Assembly: GCA_963971425.1 (NCBI GenBank) | Contig: OZ020517.1 | Coordinates: 1,738,501-1,802,500, forward strand | Length of the DNA stretch: 64,000 nt | Direction: 5' to 3' | From: Bryoerythrophyllum caledonicum | Lineage: Eukaryota; Streptophyta; Bryopsida; Pottiales; Pottiaceae | Part shown: in pieces, positions 10,284 through 20,236 of the stretch | Position numbering within the stretch: position 1 is the first letter of the stretch | Layout of the letters: every line of letters starts with the position of its first letter | Notes under the pieces: model-generated | What the model was told of the DNA's origin: nothing | Databases searched by the model: none | The model's input: only the letters and a program-made list of their open reading frames with translations | Translations under genes and position numbers: made by a program

Positions 10284-12924
10284 ATGATCGTGGGAATGCA
10301 GAAAACGAAGACTTACAAGCTTGGCTCCAGTGGCTCCTTCGAGTTCGAGAAGATGAGCAGGTTTCCCTCTCGCATTCAAACATGGATACTAGTGGCGGCC
10401 ATGTTGCTCCTAGGCTCTGCAAGCGCCATGGCACTGTCGCCTGTCCAGTCCACAGAGGATCGTGAAGATAGCCTGGCGACTGATGCTCTGGACGCTTTCG
10501 AGGGCGGGGGGGATGACTTGCATTGGCCGGAGCTGAAATTTACGCCGAGGCTGGCGCTCGCCATTGCTCTGGGCGCACTGGGCGCGTCGGTGTGCTCCGC
10601 CGGCGGGGTGGGCGGGGGCGGGCTGTTCATTCCGCTTTTCAACCTGCTCGTCGGATTCGACGCCAAGTCGGCCGCGGCGCTCTCCAACTTCATGATCCTG
10701 GGCGGCTCCCTGGCCAACGTGGGCTGGAACCTGGGCCTGAAGCACCCGCATCACGATGGCCACCCCCTCGTGGACTTCGACATCGCGCTCCTGCTGCAGC
10801 CCAACATGCTGCTCGGCATCAGCGCCGGAGTGATTTGCAATGTCTTGCTCCCGTCGTGGATCATCATTGTGGAGTTTGTCGTTATTCTGGGGTACGTCAC
10901 TGCCAGGAGCTTCAGAAGTGGCCTGCTCAGGTGGCGGAACGAAACCGTTGCGGCCGCAGAGAAGAAAACTAGAGAACCGACGTACTCGTCCATCGAGGCC
11001 CAAGCACAGGAAGCATTTGAGCGCAAGTCAAGCGACTTCAATGTCCTCACAGGCACGTCAATATCTTCAGAGCTACCATAGTATATATTGTTTATGGTTG
11101 CATTTCTGTGCTAAGATAATTTATGGATGCAGATTCTACGTGCAGTTCATCGAGTTTTCTGGTAATATAAGGAAATTAAAAATACCTAGGGAGAGAGCAC
11201 AATTGGCAGTTTGAAAACCACCTCCAATATAACTAATCGGCCTAATTAGTTGTTTACCCATAAAGGCTATATTCACTATATGACATTGCCGAATATCTTA
11301 CAGTATCTTTGTTCATCGCCAAGTTGGCAGTGCCAAACTGAGAATTTTAGTTTCAGTATACAAGGCTTCATTTTTGTTCTGAGAGTGCTGCCTAAAGCTA
11401 AATCTTGAGTCTGGCCAATGCTATTAAAAACTGCCAATATAAAGAATCTAGCCATTTGAGAGTAAACATCTTCACTAATCATTTCAAGCAACAATGAATG
11501 TGTTGTGCAGGTTGTGTTCTGGAGGAATCGGTTGTAGCATCTGCGGAGGTGTTGAAAAGATTGGACTCAAGAAACTCTCGACAAAACTTCGTGAAGGCTC
11601 TTCAGAAGGCCTCAAGTGAACGTGAATCAGCGAGTCAGCCGTTGCTGGGCGACCTGAAGCAATCACCGAGCCAGTTTCCGTTTGTCAAACTCTTGATGCT
11701 GACAGTGGTGTGGGTAGTCTTTTTTGCAGTCCAAGTTCTGCGCGGAGGAAAATCCAGCCCTGTAAGCGCACTCACAAGCAGTACTTACCTCTAAGAAATC
11801 AGTGTAATCAGTGTCGTCCTCTCAGAAAGTTTCTGTGAATTCAATCTTACACCGCTATATTTGTTATGTCGGCACTTTTGTGTAGGTGTAGACTTGGGGC
11901 ATGCTAGATTTATCACATGAGAGTAATCATAATGGGTCAGAAAGAGAAAACACTAAAATCTAGCCTTTTGTAGAGCATTCTACACTGACCACTTATCAAT
12001 ATATCTGTGAATCCTATCTTGTAGAGCATTCTCCATCTGGAGCCTTGTAAGAGAGCTTATTGGCTGCTCACCATTTCACAAGTGCCACTGGCCCTTCTTC
12101 TCACGGGATGGGCGGCTTGGCACCTGCATCATACGACTGCCAAACACAGCCACCACCCAGAGCTTCAGGTAACAGCTTGAATTTCATTGAAGTTTCTACA
12201 AAGCTGTTGTCCCTTCAACTTTTGTAACATTTTGTTCGTATTCTTTGTAGCCGGAGGAGTGGGACTTGGTCGGGCCGAGGGCGTTCGTGATCTTTCCGAC
12301 CATGGCTCTACTGGCAGGCTTCTTGGGCGGCATGTTGGGAATTGGAGGGGGCATGATCATCAATCCCCTGCTGATTGAAATCGGCTTGCATCCTCAGGTA
12401 CATGACATTCCCATGTGACTCTAACATTGTATATTCTCCAGTTTCTGAGCATAAAGATTTAGTATATTTGGAAACAAAACATCTCAGTTTGGCAAGCATG
12501 AAACTGTCAAGTAATGAATATCTCCTCGTGCCAGATTAACGCATGAACCTCCCAGTACATACGTGTAGCCACTGTCCATATTTTTTAATAGTTTCTATCG
12601 GTGGTGATTGTGCAGATCACTGCAGCGACAACGGCCTTCATGGTGTTCTTTTCGTCCTCTCTATCAGTGGTACAGTTTTGGCTGCTGGGCCGACTACCGC
12701 TTGACTTCGCTCTGTTGTTTGCCGGCATCTGTTTCGTCTCCTCCCTCGTTGGTCTCCGCGTGGTCCAACAAGCAATCGCAAAATTCGGGCGACCTTCGAT
12801 TATTGTGTTCTCGGTCAGCATCGTGTTGGGCGTGAGTGCGGTTTTGACGACCATCTTCGGAGGACTAGAGGTTTGGGAGCAGTACATTCATGGTGATTAC
12901 ATGGGGTTCCACAAGCCTTGTTAG
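10284..12924 (+). CDS. Sulfite exporter TauE/SafE family membrane protein
   Basis: Multi-pass membrane protein of the TauE/SafE family; relatives move sulfur-containing or other organic anions, but the substrate here is unknown. Exon 1 (10284 to somewhere in 11010-11080) carries a signal-like segment after Met 10353 (ILVAAMLLLGSASAMA) and the first family repeat (ASVCSAGGVGGGGLFIPLFN; LSNFMILGGSLANVGWN). Later exons: about 11512-11761, 12025-12168, 12251-12397 (second repeat, GGMLGIGGGMIINPLL) and 12616-12924 (ITAATTAFMVFFSSSLSVVQ, then two membrane helices), ending EQYIHGDYMGFHKPC. The middle exons join in phase with GT-AG sites; the exon 1 donor is unclear. The two GxGGG repeats and overall size fit plant members. 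The gene looks intact. Confidence 0.88.
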
Positions 12925-13935
12925 ACACAAGTTCTCGAATTGCAACCATTTAGGACACTCAACTACCTCCCTCTGTAACGGAATTTCTGATTCAAATTCA
13001 ATAAGCTGTAATTGTTGGCAAGTTCAATGAAAAATGTGAGTATCAATCGTACGCACATTCGCAGAGGTGTTTTTTGACCTCAATCAAATCCTTACAGAGG
13101 CAACTTCGAAGTAGATCTGAAACTCTCACTCCGCTAAGTATACGCACTAATATCATAAACTCTTCAGATTCAACTGACAACCCCACTCACCTTGCATTAT
13201 TTGAAACTGACCAAATTGACCACAAGGCAGCGGAGATGATCGCATCTATCCAGACTAGCTGACGGAGAAGTAGATCAATGAACTGGAAGAGGTCATTCGA
13301 TGGGCTTCAACAACAAATGCAAAAGTCATACAGGTCTCAGAAGTTGCAGCTACTTCCATACTGACGCCTAAGACATTGCCGTGAATCACAACCCTAACGA
13401 AACAGCTCCTGCGCTTCACCTCCTCGGCGTAAAATTCTCCTTCACATCCTCACCGTTGCTCCATTTGGAAGCCTGCATCCATGTGAGGAAATTTCAGGCC
13501 AATCAGGTCTTGCAGGATGCCAAGAGGGAAGCAAGCTAATAATCACAGCACAGGAATTCAATGAGTATCGACATAATCATAAGTTGCGCAGCTAGGAGAT
13601 ACCTTCATTGGCTTGAGAGTTCGACCCATCCCTCAATTGCGATTCCTAACTCCAAAACAGCCCTCCGGAGCTCACTTCAATTGCATCTTCCAGAACGCGA
13701 TTGCAGGAAGAGATGCAAAAATTCTTGATCTGTACATTTGCTTCACAAACTCTGTCTGGAGAAATCACAAGCTGTCCAGGTTGTAGATACCTCCGTGGGC
13801 GTGTTTGGCTCGAGCATCCCTCCACAACAAACTACTGAGATTCGTAACCCTAAAGCAGTTCTCCCAAGTTCATCGCAGGAAGACAATCTAACTCACGATT
13901 GTTTGGAAACAAACTAAGCGCCACGGATTGCGAGA
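12925..13935. other. Intergenic region between the TauE/SafE gene and COMMD3
   Basis: Holds the 3' end of the TauE/SafE gene on one side and the 3' end of COMMD3 on the other. A 62-codon open frame at 13074-13262 has no family resemblance. I see no other gene. Confidence 0.4.
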
Positions 13936-14514
13936 TCACGCTTGGTGGACGACCCTCTCAACAGCCTTGCAGGCGTCCTTCAAAGTCAGCACGAGATCCT
14001 GGAGCTGCTCGACGCTGCACACAAAACCCTGGTCTCTCTCCGCCGTCTTCAACACGACGTGGTACAAGAGATCTCTCTCCGCGCCCTCAACGCGATACTC
14101 CAGGCGCCAGTCCACGCCCTTGAGGCGCGCCACGCTGCTGAACTCGCCCGTGCGAGCGAGCTCCGCGCGCAGGCGCTCCTTGGCGTCCGCGAACACCCCG
14201 GCCACCACGCCCGCCTGCGCCTCCGACGCCCCGCACCGCCCGCGCAGAAACGCAACCAGCGCCCTCCCCGGCGCGTCGCGCTTCGCCGCCTCCGCGAAAA
14301 GGCACGCCAGGGACGAGTAGAGCGCCTTGATCACGTCCACCTCCAGGGGCTCCAAGACGGGCGCGTCGAGCGCGGCGTCCTCGCGCTGCGCGCCCGTCAG
14401 CACGGCCGCCACCGCGCTGGCAAGCGCTTGAAGCTCTCCGTCGCTGCACTTGGCGACTGAGGAGCGGAGCGCGTCCACGCACTCCGCCCCAACTTCAATC
14501 ACCACCTCCTCCAT
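13936..14514 (-). CDS. COMMD3: COMM domain-containing protein 3
   Basis: Subunit type of the Commander complex (COMMD/CCDC22/CCDC93 with retriever), which sorts membrane cargo out of endosomes. I chose Met 14514 (MEEVVIEVGAECVDALRSS), giving 192 residues, close to the animal protein. The N-terminal ~110 residues are the helical HN region. The C-terminal COMM domain has VDWRLEYRVEG with the conserved Trp, then FVCSVEQLQDLVLTLKDAC and a final basic helix. The SxEQLQDLVxxLKDAxKxxER pattern is what I associate with COMMD3 rather than other COMMDs. Intronless and very GC-rich for this window. The 5' end faces the SDF2-like gene. Confidence 0.85.
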   Translation of the reverse strand: MEEVVIEVGAECVDALRSSVAKCSDGELQALASAVAAVLTGAQREDAALDAPVLEPLEVDVIKALYSSLACLFAEAAKRDAPGRALVAFLRGRCGASEAQAGVVAGVFADAKERLRAELARTGEFSSVARLKGVDWRLEYRVEGAERDLLYHVVLKTAERDQGFVCSVEQLQDLVLTLKDACKAVERVVHQA

Positions 14515-14799
14515 CGCAAACTCCCAAACCACCAGCCCCTTCAGCAGGAAAAAAGAACGATTCTCTCACACGCGAAGGTTCCAGAGACGGTCTTTCTGTT
14601 CGACGGTTGACTCTGGAATTGAAAAATGATTCCTGCGTTCACCACGTCGGGAGTTTTGGTTGTCACGAGGCCACTTCGACATCCTCCGAATTCGTTCACA
14701 TCGCGCTACGGTGAGTGCCGCTCTCGTCTTCGCTTGTGGGGTTTGAGCTCTGGTTTGCGGATGTGAGCTGAGAGTTTTGCGTGAGGACATGAGCCTGCA
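14515..14799. promoter_or_regulatory. Bidirectional intergenic region, COMMD3 / SDF2-like
   Basis: About 285 bases separate the two divergent start codons, so both promoters must lie here or overlap the 5' exons. The sequence is moderately GC-rich and has no obvious TATA box on either strand. Confidence 0.5.
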
Positions 14800-16368
14800 A
14801 TGATGGTGAGCACGAGGGTTTCTGTTTGTTTGTACTCGATAACCTCCACTTCTACATGTCCACTCTGGCAGTTGGAACCCTAACAATTTGGTTGCAGGGT
14901 GGTGAAGTTGCTCCCAAAGCCAGGAAGCGCAAGACGCTGAGAGATCTGGCACGGCCATCGCCGCCTGACGGTCTGAGTGCGGAGGGTTTGAGAGCAAGAG
15001 GCAGGTTGAAGGCGGAGCTAGGGTGGCGGGAGAGCGTTGGGGCGCTTCACGTTGGCTTGGCTATGGCGCTGTTGTCGCTCGCGCTCGTCACATTGCTGGC
15101 TGTCTTTCACTCCACGACGTTTCCGCCCGTCGAAGCCGCTTCCAAGGGCAGAGAGGTGAGTGATGGGATGGTAGGGTTTGGAAGAGTGGCTGTGTTTGTG
15201 AGCGAGGTTTGTGTCTGTAATTTTCACATGGATTTGTGCGATCCAGGTCACGCATGGAAGTGTGATAAAGTTGCAGCACGAGCGCACCAAGTATCGGTTG
15301 CACTCACACGAAGTACCCTACGGTTCTGGCAGTGGACAGCAATCTGTGACTGCCTTCCCAGGGGTTGAGGACGGCAATAGTTACTGGGTGAGTGTTTTTT
15401 TCATTCTACACTCGTGAGTCAGTGCAATTTTATGGTTGGATGGCATTTTTCATATTGCAGTCCCAGTACTAAGCCTGCACGTCGTTGGGAAGATGGTACA
15501 GGTGGTAGAACTGTCGTCAGACGACGATGATCACGAACAAGGCGACGTCATTCCGAATGGCTCCATTGTTCGTCTTCAGCATGTGCGGACGCGCAAATGG
15601 CTGCACAGTCACCTCCATCAGTCTCCCATTTCCGGCAATCTGGAGGTATCAGCAACTCAAACAAAATTGCTTTTGGTTTGACGGCAGCGGCAATGCTAGT
15701 GGGAGTTTTTGATCAATGCTCTCTGTAATTGAAGCTCATGTGTTTTAGAAATACTTCAGCTAAGGTTTCTGTAGATTGCTGCTTTCTGATGCAGACTTGT
15801 TACTTCTTATTTTTATCTACTGATTTAGACTACCTGTTTTGTCGGTTTTTGCTGATGGTACCTGTTCATTTCGTGGCATGCAGGTCAGTGCTTTTGGAGG
15901 AGACGACCAAACTGACACCGGTGATTACTGGAAGTGAGTCCTTTCACTTGCCTTTGGAGAACTGGAGACGAGTTTTCTTTTTTTCGGGATTTGTTTCTGG
16001 GCTCTTGGTAATAGTGTCCACACAATTGGCATGGCAGGCTGGAAATAGAGGGCAAGGGCAATGTATGGATGCAGGATCAAAAAGTGAGGCTTCGACATGT
16101 TGATACTAACGGCTATCTCCACAGTCACGACAAGAAGTACAGCCGCATTGTTGCAGGCCAACAAGAGGTAGAAAGCATGTTAATCTTCACTTTCTTTTTT
16201 CAGTTAGTGCAGAGCCATGAATGTTTTGGTTCAGTTTATTGTGCTCACTCGGGAGCCATGGTGACAACTCATGTGCAGGTTTGCGGAATGTTAAAGAAGA
16301 ATGCGGATAACCTCTGGACGGCTGCAGAAGGCGTTTACTTCCAGGCAAAGGGCACTAGTGCAGTTTGA
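14800..16368 (+). CDS. SDF2-like MIR-domain protein with N-terminal membrane anchor
   Basis: SDF2 proteins are ER-lumenal co-chaperones that work with ERdj3/BiP. Exons consistent in phase: 14800-14805, 14898-15155, 15247-15387, 15502-15645, 15884-15933, 16038-16167 and 16279-16368, about 272 residues. Three MIR repeats are clear: HGSVIKLQHERTKYRLHSHE; GSIVRLQHVRTRKWLHSHLH with SPISGNLEVSAFGGDDQ; and KVRLRHVDTNGYLHSHDKKY with GQQEVCGMLKKNADNLWTAAE. The N-terminus is unusual: about 50 basic, soluble residues precede a single hydrophobic helix (VGLAMALLSLALVTLLAVF), suggesting a type II anchor instead of the usual cleaved signal peptide. The tiny first exon (ATGATG before a GT) is the least certain part; an in-frame ATG at 14856 is the alternative. 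Confidence 0.85.
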
Positions 16369-16899
16369 TCCAGGAAGTCAGGATGGTTTGCTTAGAGAGA
16401 CCTGTGCAGATATTCCAACAGTTTCCAAGTTTTCATGTTCACAGATGTGAGAGGGAGATCAGAAGATGAGGCGTATCATATTTATTTTATGAATGTTTAA
16501 TGGAGCTATCCGTGGCTCCTTACAAGCCAGTTCTTGAGGTGGCTCCACGGTATCGGTAAATGGAAACGGGAGCCATTGAGTGGAATCTAGTTTAAGTGTT
16601 TTCTTTCTTGCACTCTTGAATGCCTGACTTTGGAACCGCCAGCGTGTTCTGAGGGGCGGTGTGGAAGAGATGATCAGCATCACTACACCTTGCACCGCGG
16701 CTTACAAGATGGTAATCACGAGATTCCTCAAGAATAGATGCATTCGAGTCCCACCTTCCTGCTTGGACACTACTTCATGCCTTGCACTCTGCATCCAATT
16801 TCAAACCTGATGATTCCACCATCTCCTGCGCACAGGTCCCACACCCGATCCGATCAATACCAACACAGAATGATCTCAAATACACTCTGGGCAGGTGGT

Positions 16900-17250
16900 G
16901 TCCTCAAACCACGTCACAACGGTAGCGCGGCGTGAACCCGTCAATCATGCACAGCATCCAAGACTTCCTGTTAGGTGGCGGTCTTCGCACCTTCAATCGG
17001 AAACAACCGACGATGTGATGTGCGTGTTTGATGCTGAGAGCATTTTCGGAGCGACGATGTGATGTGCGTGTTTTGATGCTTAGAGCATTTTCGGAGCGAG
17101 GGGTGTGGAAAAAATCTGTCACCTTCTTTTAATGTTTAGTGGAGCCACTTCTGAAACGGATATTGACTTTTCCATGGACGGTGCAATACGCGAACTGTCA
17201 ATGTGCAATTCTGGCATACTGTCTGTTTCGTCCAAAATTACCCGATCTTT
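16900..17250 (+). repeat. 5' part of duplicated HET block A, with a tandem ~46-bp repeat
   Basis: GTGAACCCGTCAATCATGCA and neighbouring text recur at about 34035 (block B) and 31535. Inside it, GACGATGTGATGTGCGTGTT followed by GATGC and AGCATTTTCGGAGC occurs twice in tandem (17009-17100). No coding capacity is evident. The stretch 16369-16900 contains only the 3' end of the SDF2-like gene and unremarkable sequence. Confidence 0.6.
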
Positions 17251-17267
17251 GTGATCGTCAACAACTG

Positions 17268-17523
17268 CCCCCGATTTTCCCGTACAACTCGGGGGCATTC
17301 ATGGAGCTGGAAAGCACCGTAACAGTACATCTTCCCGTTAAGCACTCTTAACGGTGCAAAAACTCGTTAAGAGTGCTTAACGGGGAAAGAATTCTTTCTC
17401 GGGGGAAATTGTTGACGACGGGTACAGACCCCGCCCTCGTGCTTGCCGGGAAATGAAGCGCACTCGGGCTACCGCCCTCGTGCACTTCATTTCCCGGCAA
17501 GCACGCGGGCGGGGTCTGTACCC
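17268..17523. repeat. Cluster of three long hairpins
   Basis: Hairpin 1: GCCCCCGA / TCGGGGGC (17268-17297). Hairpin 2: CTTCCCGTTAAGCACTCTTA at 17331 pairs with 17365-17389 over a loop of about 11 bases. Hairpin 3: GGTACAGACCCCGCCC plus GTGCTTGCCGGGAAATGAAG (17421-17458) pairs with 17483-17520 almost perfectly, and its loop contains a further GCACTCGGGC / GCCCTCGTGC stem. This cluster is absent from block B. Confidence 0.85.
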
Positions 17524-17639
17524 CTTACATTTCGCCCTGAAATTCATGCACATCACCGTGATTTTTTAGCAAATAGTATCAAAACTTGCAAGTCGGGTGG
17601 AAGGCCAAGCCTACATAGCGCATACACAGAGCTCTCCTC

Positions 17640-17820
17640 CGCTATGTCGTATGGGTTCGAGAGGTCGACCCACTCCTTAAGGACCAGGGGAGCGCTCTGT
17701 GAGCTCCCGCACCCCGCCTACTCTGTGGTGAAGAAGGCGGAGAAGAAGATCAAGGCCAACACGAAGGGCGAGGGCAAGAAGAAGCGCTCCAAGAACAGCG
17801 GCTTCGGATTCTCACCGTGA
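17640..17820 (+). other. GC-rich segment with an open frame, homologous to the HET-block leader
   Basis: The first half (GGGGAGCGCTCTGTGAGCTC and flanks, 17690-17725) recurs at 18975 and, more diverged, at 34378. It is followed by a lysine-rich open frame (VKKAEKKIKANTKGEGKKKR) with no family I recognise. It may be a relic exon or part of the repeat. Confidence 0.3.
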
Positions 17821-17837
17821 TTCTGTGATTGCAAGCG

Positions 17838-18890
17838 GAGTTTTTCAATCCTGGCGGATCTGTGAAGGACCGAGCGGCTTTGTATATCATCCAGGCGAGT
17901 TGTTTGTCTCTGTTTCATTCGAGTTTAGGGTTTCCGTTTTCCGACGCTGATCAGGCGTGTTGGCTTGGATAGGATGCTGAAGAGAAGGGGCTGTGAAACC
18001 CGGAGGCGTGATTGTTAAAGGCACGGCTGGCAATACTGGAATCGGTTTAGCCCCGGTTGCTGGCTGCTGGTTGTGGTTTCTAGGCAGTCATTGTCAATCC
18101 GAATACACAGAGCCAGGTGAAAAGATTCTCACATTTCCCTTCATGTTACAACGGCATGTTCAGAATTGAGGTTTTAGGGTTTAGAAGTTCATCTGGTACA
18201 AAAGTGCGGTTAGTCCCGCGTGACTAAACTGGAGCTCGAAGTGTCTGATCAATAACTTGGTAATTGTCATGTGCAGGAGAAGAAAGACATGCTGCGGCTT
18301 GCAGGTGCGACACTTGTTGAGGTGAGGTTTTCTTCAATCGTAAAAGAATGATTGTGAATTTTGATCCTGTTTCTCAATGTGAGTACATCATGATTATGGT
18401 TAGAATTTGAACTTTGACGTCCCAAGCGAAGTTGGAAGTCCACGCTCACCCGATTTGCGTCTATTGATTGTTTCTTCAGGTGCCGGCTGTCCCTTACGTG
18501 TTGGCCTTGATCTTCACGTCAAATGTTGTGGACGACTTGCGGAGTAAATTGCAGGAGTAAGTCTCTAATATCATAGTTTCTTGGTCTGTGAAGTTGTATG
18601 TGGCCCCAACTTTCATTTCTCTTGAATTTATTTTGTTACTTAACAATCGATCTTTTTGGACAGACTAATCCAAATGGTGGAGTCTGGGGAAACCAGGCGT
18701 GTCTCTGCATTTGCTGCTTAATCTAGTGGCAACGAGGTTACATTTGGACGTGCATCATGAATTTCTTTGTTAGAAGGATCAGGTGCATCATATGCACTTG
18801 ATTATTGAGAATGTTACAATATTTCTTGGTGTTCCAGTTCGATAACTTGGCCAACCGACAAGCGCACTATGAGACTATTACTTTCAAGGA
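17838..18890 (+). pseudogene. Decayed cysteine synthase gene (fungal/bacterial-type motifs)
   Basis: Pieces of a PLP-dependent cysteine synthase appear in the right order, separated by intron-like gaps: NPGGSVKDRAALYIIQ (17848-17893, with the PLP lysine), DAEEKG then, after a one-base loss, KPGGVIVKGTAGNTGIGLA (to about 18050), EKKDMLRLAGATLVEV (18277-18320), VPAVPY (18481-18498), NPNGGVWGNQ (18665-18694) and FDNLANRQAHYET (18838-18876). The GTAGNTGIGLA form is what I know from fungal mitochondrial and proteobacterial enzymes; plant O-acetylserine(thiol)lyases usually have PTSGNTGIGLA. The C-terminal half is missing. It is flanked on both sides by the leader repeat of the HET block. Confidence 0.7.
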
Positions 18891-18939
18891 TTATGGACTT
18901 GCTAGCCATGAGGATACTGAATTTGCATATTCTTTTAGG

Positions 18940-20236
18940 AGGTTGCCAGGGGCTCCATCCCTTTAAGTACGAGGGGAGCGCTTTGTGAGCTCCCATGCCC
19001 GGCCTACTCCGCTCCACCTCGCATCGGCTGCTCTTGTTGTTGGTTTGGCCTTCCGTATTTTCGTCCAGGTGATGCTATTCGGAGGACGTTTGCGGTGGAT
19101 GTGCTGAACATCACTCGCACGCCTTCGTAACACAAGTAAGTTTTCTCGACCTTCATAAATTGCGACCTACATTTCTGGTTGGTGATCAGTGATGCTTTGA
19201 TCTTTGTTTCAGGTGTTGTTTCTTAATCTCTAGGTGTGATAGTGAAGTTTTGTGGGATTGTGTGGGATATTTTTCTGGAAAAACCGGTGCTAATTGTGAA
19301 TACTATAGTCCATGTCCCTTGGTGTGGAGCTGAAAGCATGTTGATTGTTTTGAGTTCAAATTAGCGTTATCAGGGTTCGGCTCTTTGTCTATTCTATCCT
19401 TCATCTTCCAGAACGTCTTTGATATTTGAGGATAGCATCGAGCTGGGGTCATGATTCCTCAATTGTACCTTAACCGAATACAAGTGGGTATCTTGAAGGG
19501 TGGGATTGTGGGTGGAGGATTAGGAGGTTGTTTGGAGAGCTTCAAGTTATTTTCATGTGTTTGACATGCGTAGGTTTTGCAAGAAGTTGGCATTTTGGGC
19601 CTCAAGGATGGTTTGGTTCAAGTTTAGCTGCAGAACACCTTGCCGGCAGTCTTTTGGTCGCAATTCCGTCGTTGAGCGGGAGGAAGTTGAAGCATATGCA
19701 TATTCTTGTATGAACGTGTATTGTACGAAACGTGGACAAGTTTCGCACGTTCTTTGGCTGTTCTATCCTTCATCTTCCGAAATAACTTGGATAGTATATT
19801 AATACCACTGAGCTGGGAATACGATCCTTCAGTTATACGTGTTATCCAGATTCAAGTGGCTAAGTTGAATGTTAAGGCTGTGCTGGGTGGATCAGGAAGT
19901 TGTTCTAGAGCTTCAGGATACAGTCCGTTTTTGACATACGAAGTTCTGCAGGACATCGCGAGCATTTCGCGCCATTTTGAGGACTATCTGGGCCAGCGTT
20001 AGCTGCAGAGGATCTCAAGTATGTACAAGTTCTCAGTATCAGTTTTCTGGTACGTCTGGCGGTTCCAATCCTATCTTTCAGCCGGAGGAAGTTGAGCACA
20101 TGCATATATTCTTGTATGAACGTTTATTGGCATTGATCCGGGATAGGTCTGAAAGATCAGGGAAAGTGGAATAGACGATCTTCGCTCTTACACCAAGCCT
20201 TTGACTGGTACTGTTGTTGCGCCATTGACCGGCCAG
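18940..20236 (+). promoter_or_regulatory. Leader region of HET gene A
   Basis: From 18950 it aligns with block B from 34350, including an apparent 5' splice site in both copies (ACACAA|GTAAGT at 19132-19143; GCACAA|GTGAGT at 34536). This implies a shared, spliced 5' leader. A further conserved open segment (19790-20000) matches 34915-35120 but cannot be called coding. Copy A also duplicates a short internal segment (19380-19520 resembles 19750-19880). Confidence 0.5.

Noticed and set aside
10376..11056. Long open frames opposite and overlapping the TauE/SafE first exon
   Set aside because: GC-rich coding sequence opens the other frames; only the plus frame at 10284 shows family motifs and membrane segments.
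13899..14482. Overlapping Arg-rich plus-strand and minus-strand frames at COMMD3
   Set aside because: Shadows of a GC-rich exon. The COMM domain is in one minus-strand frame only.
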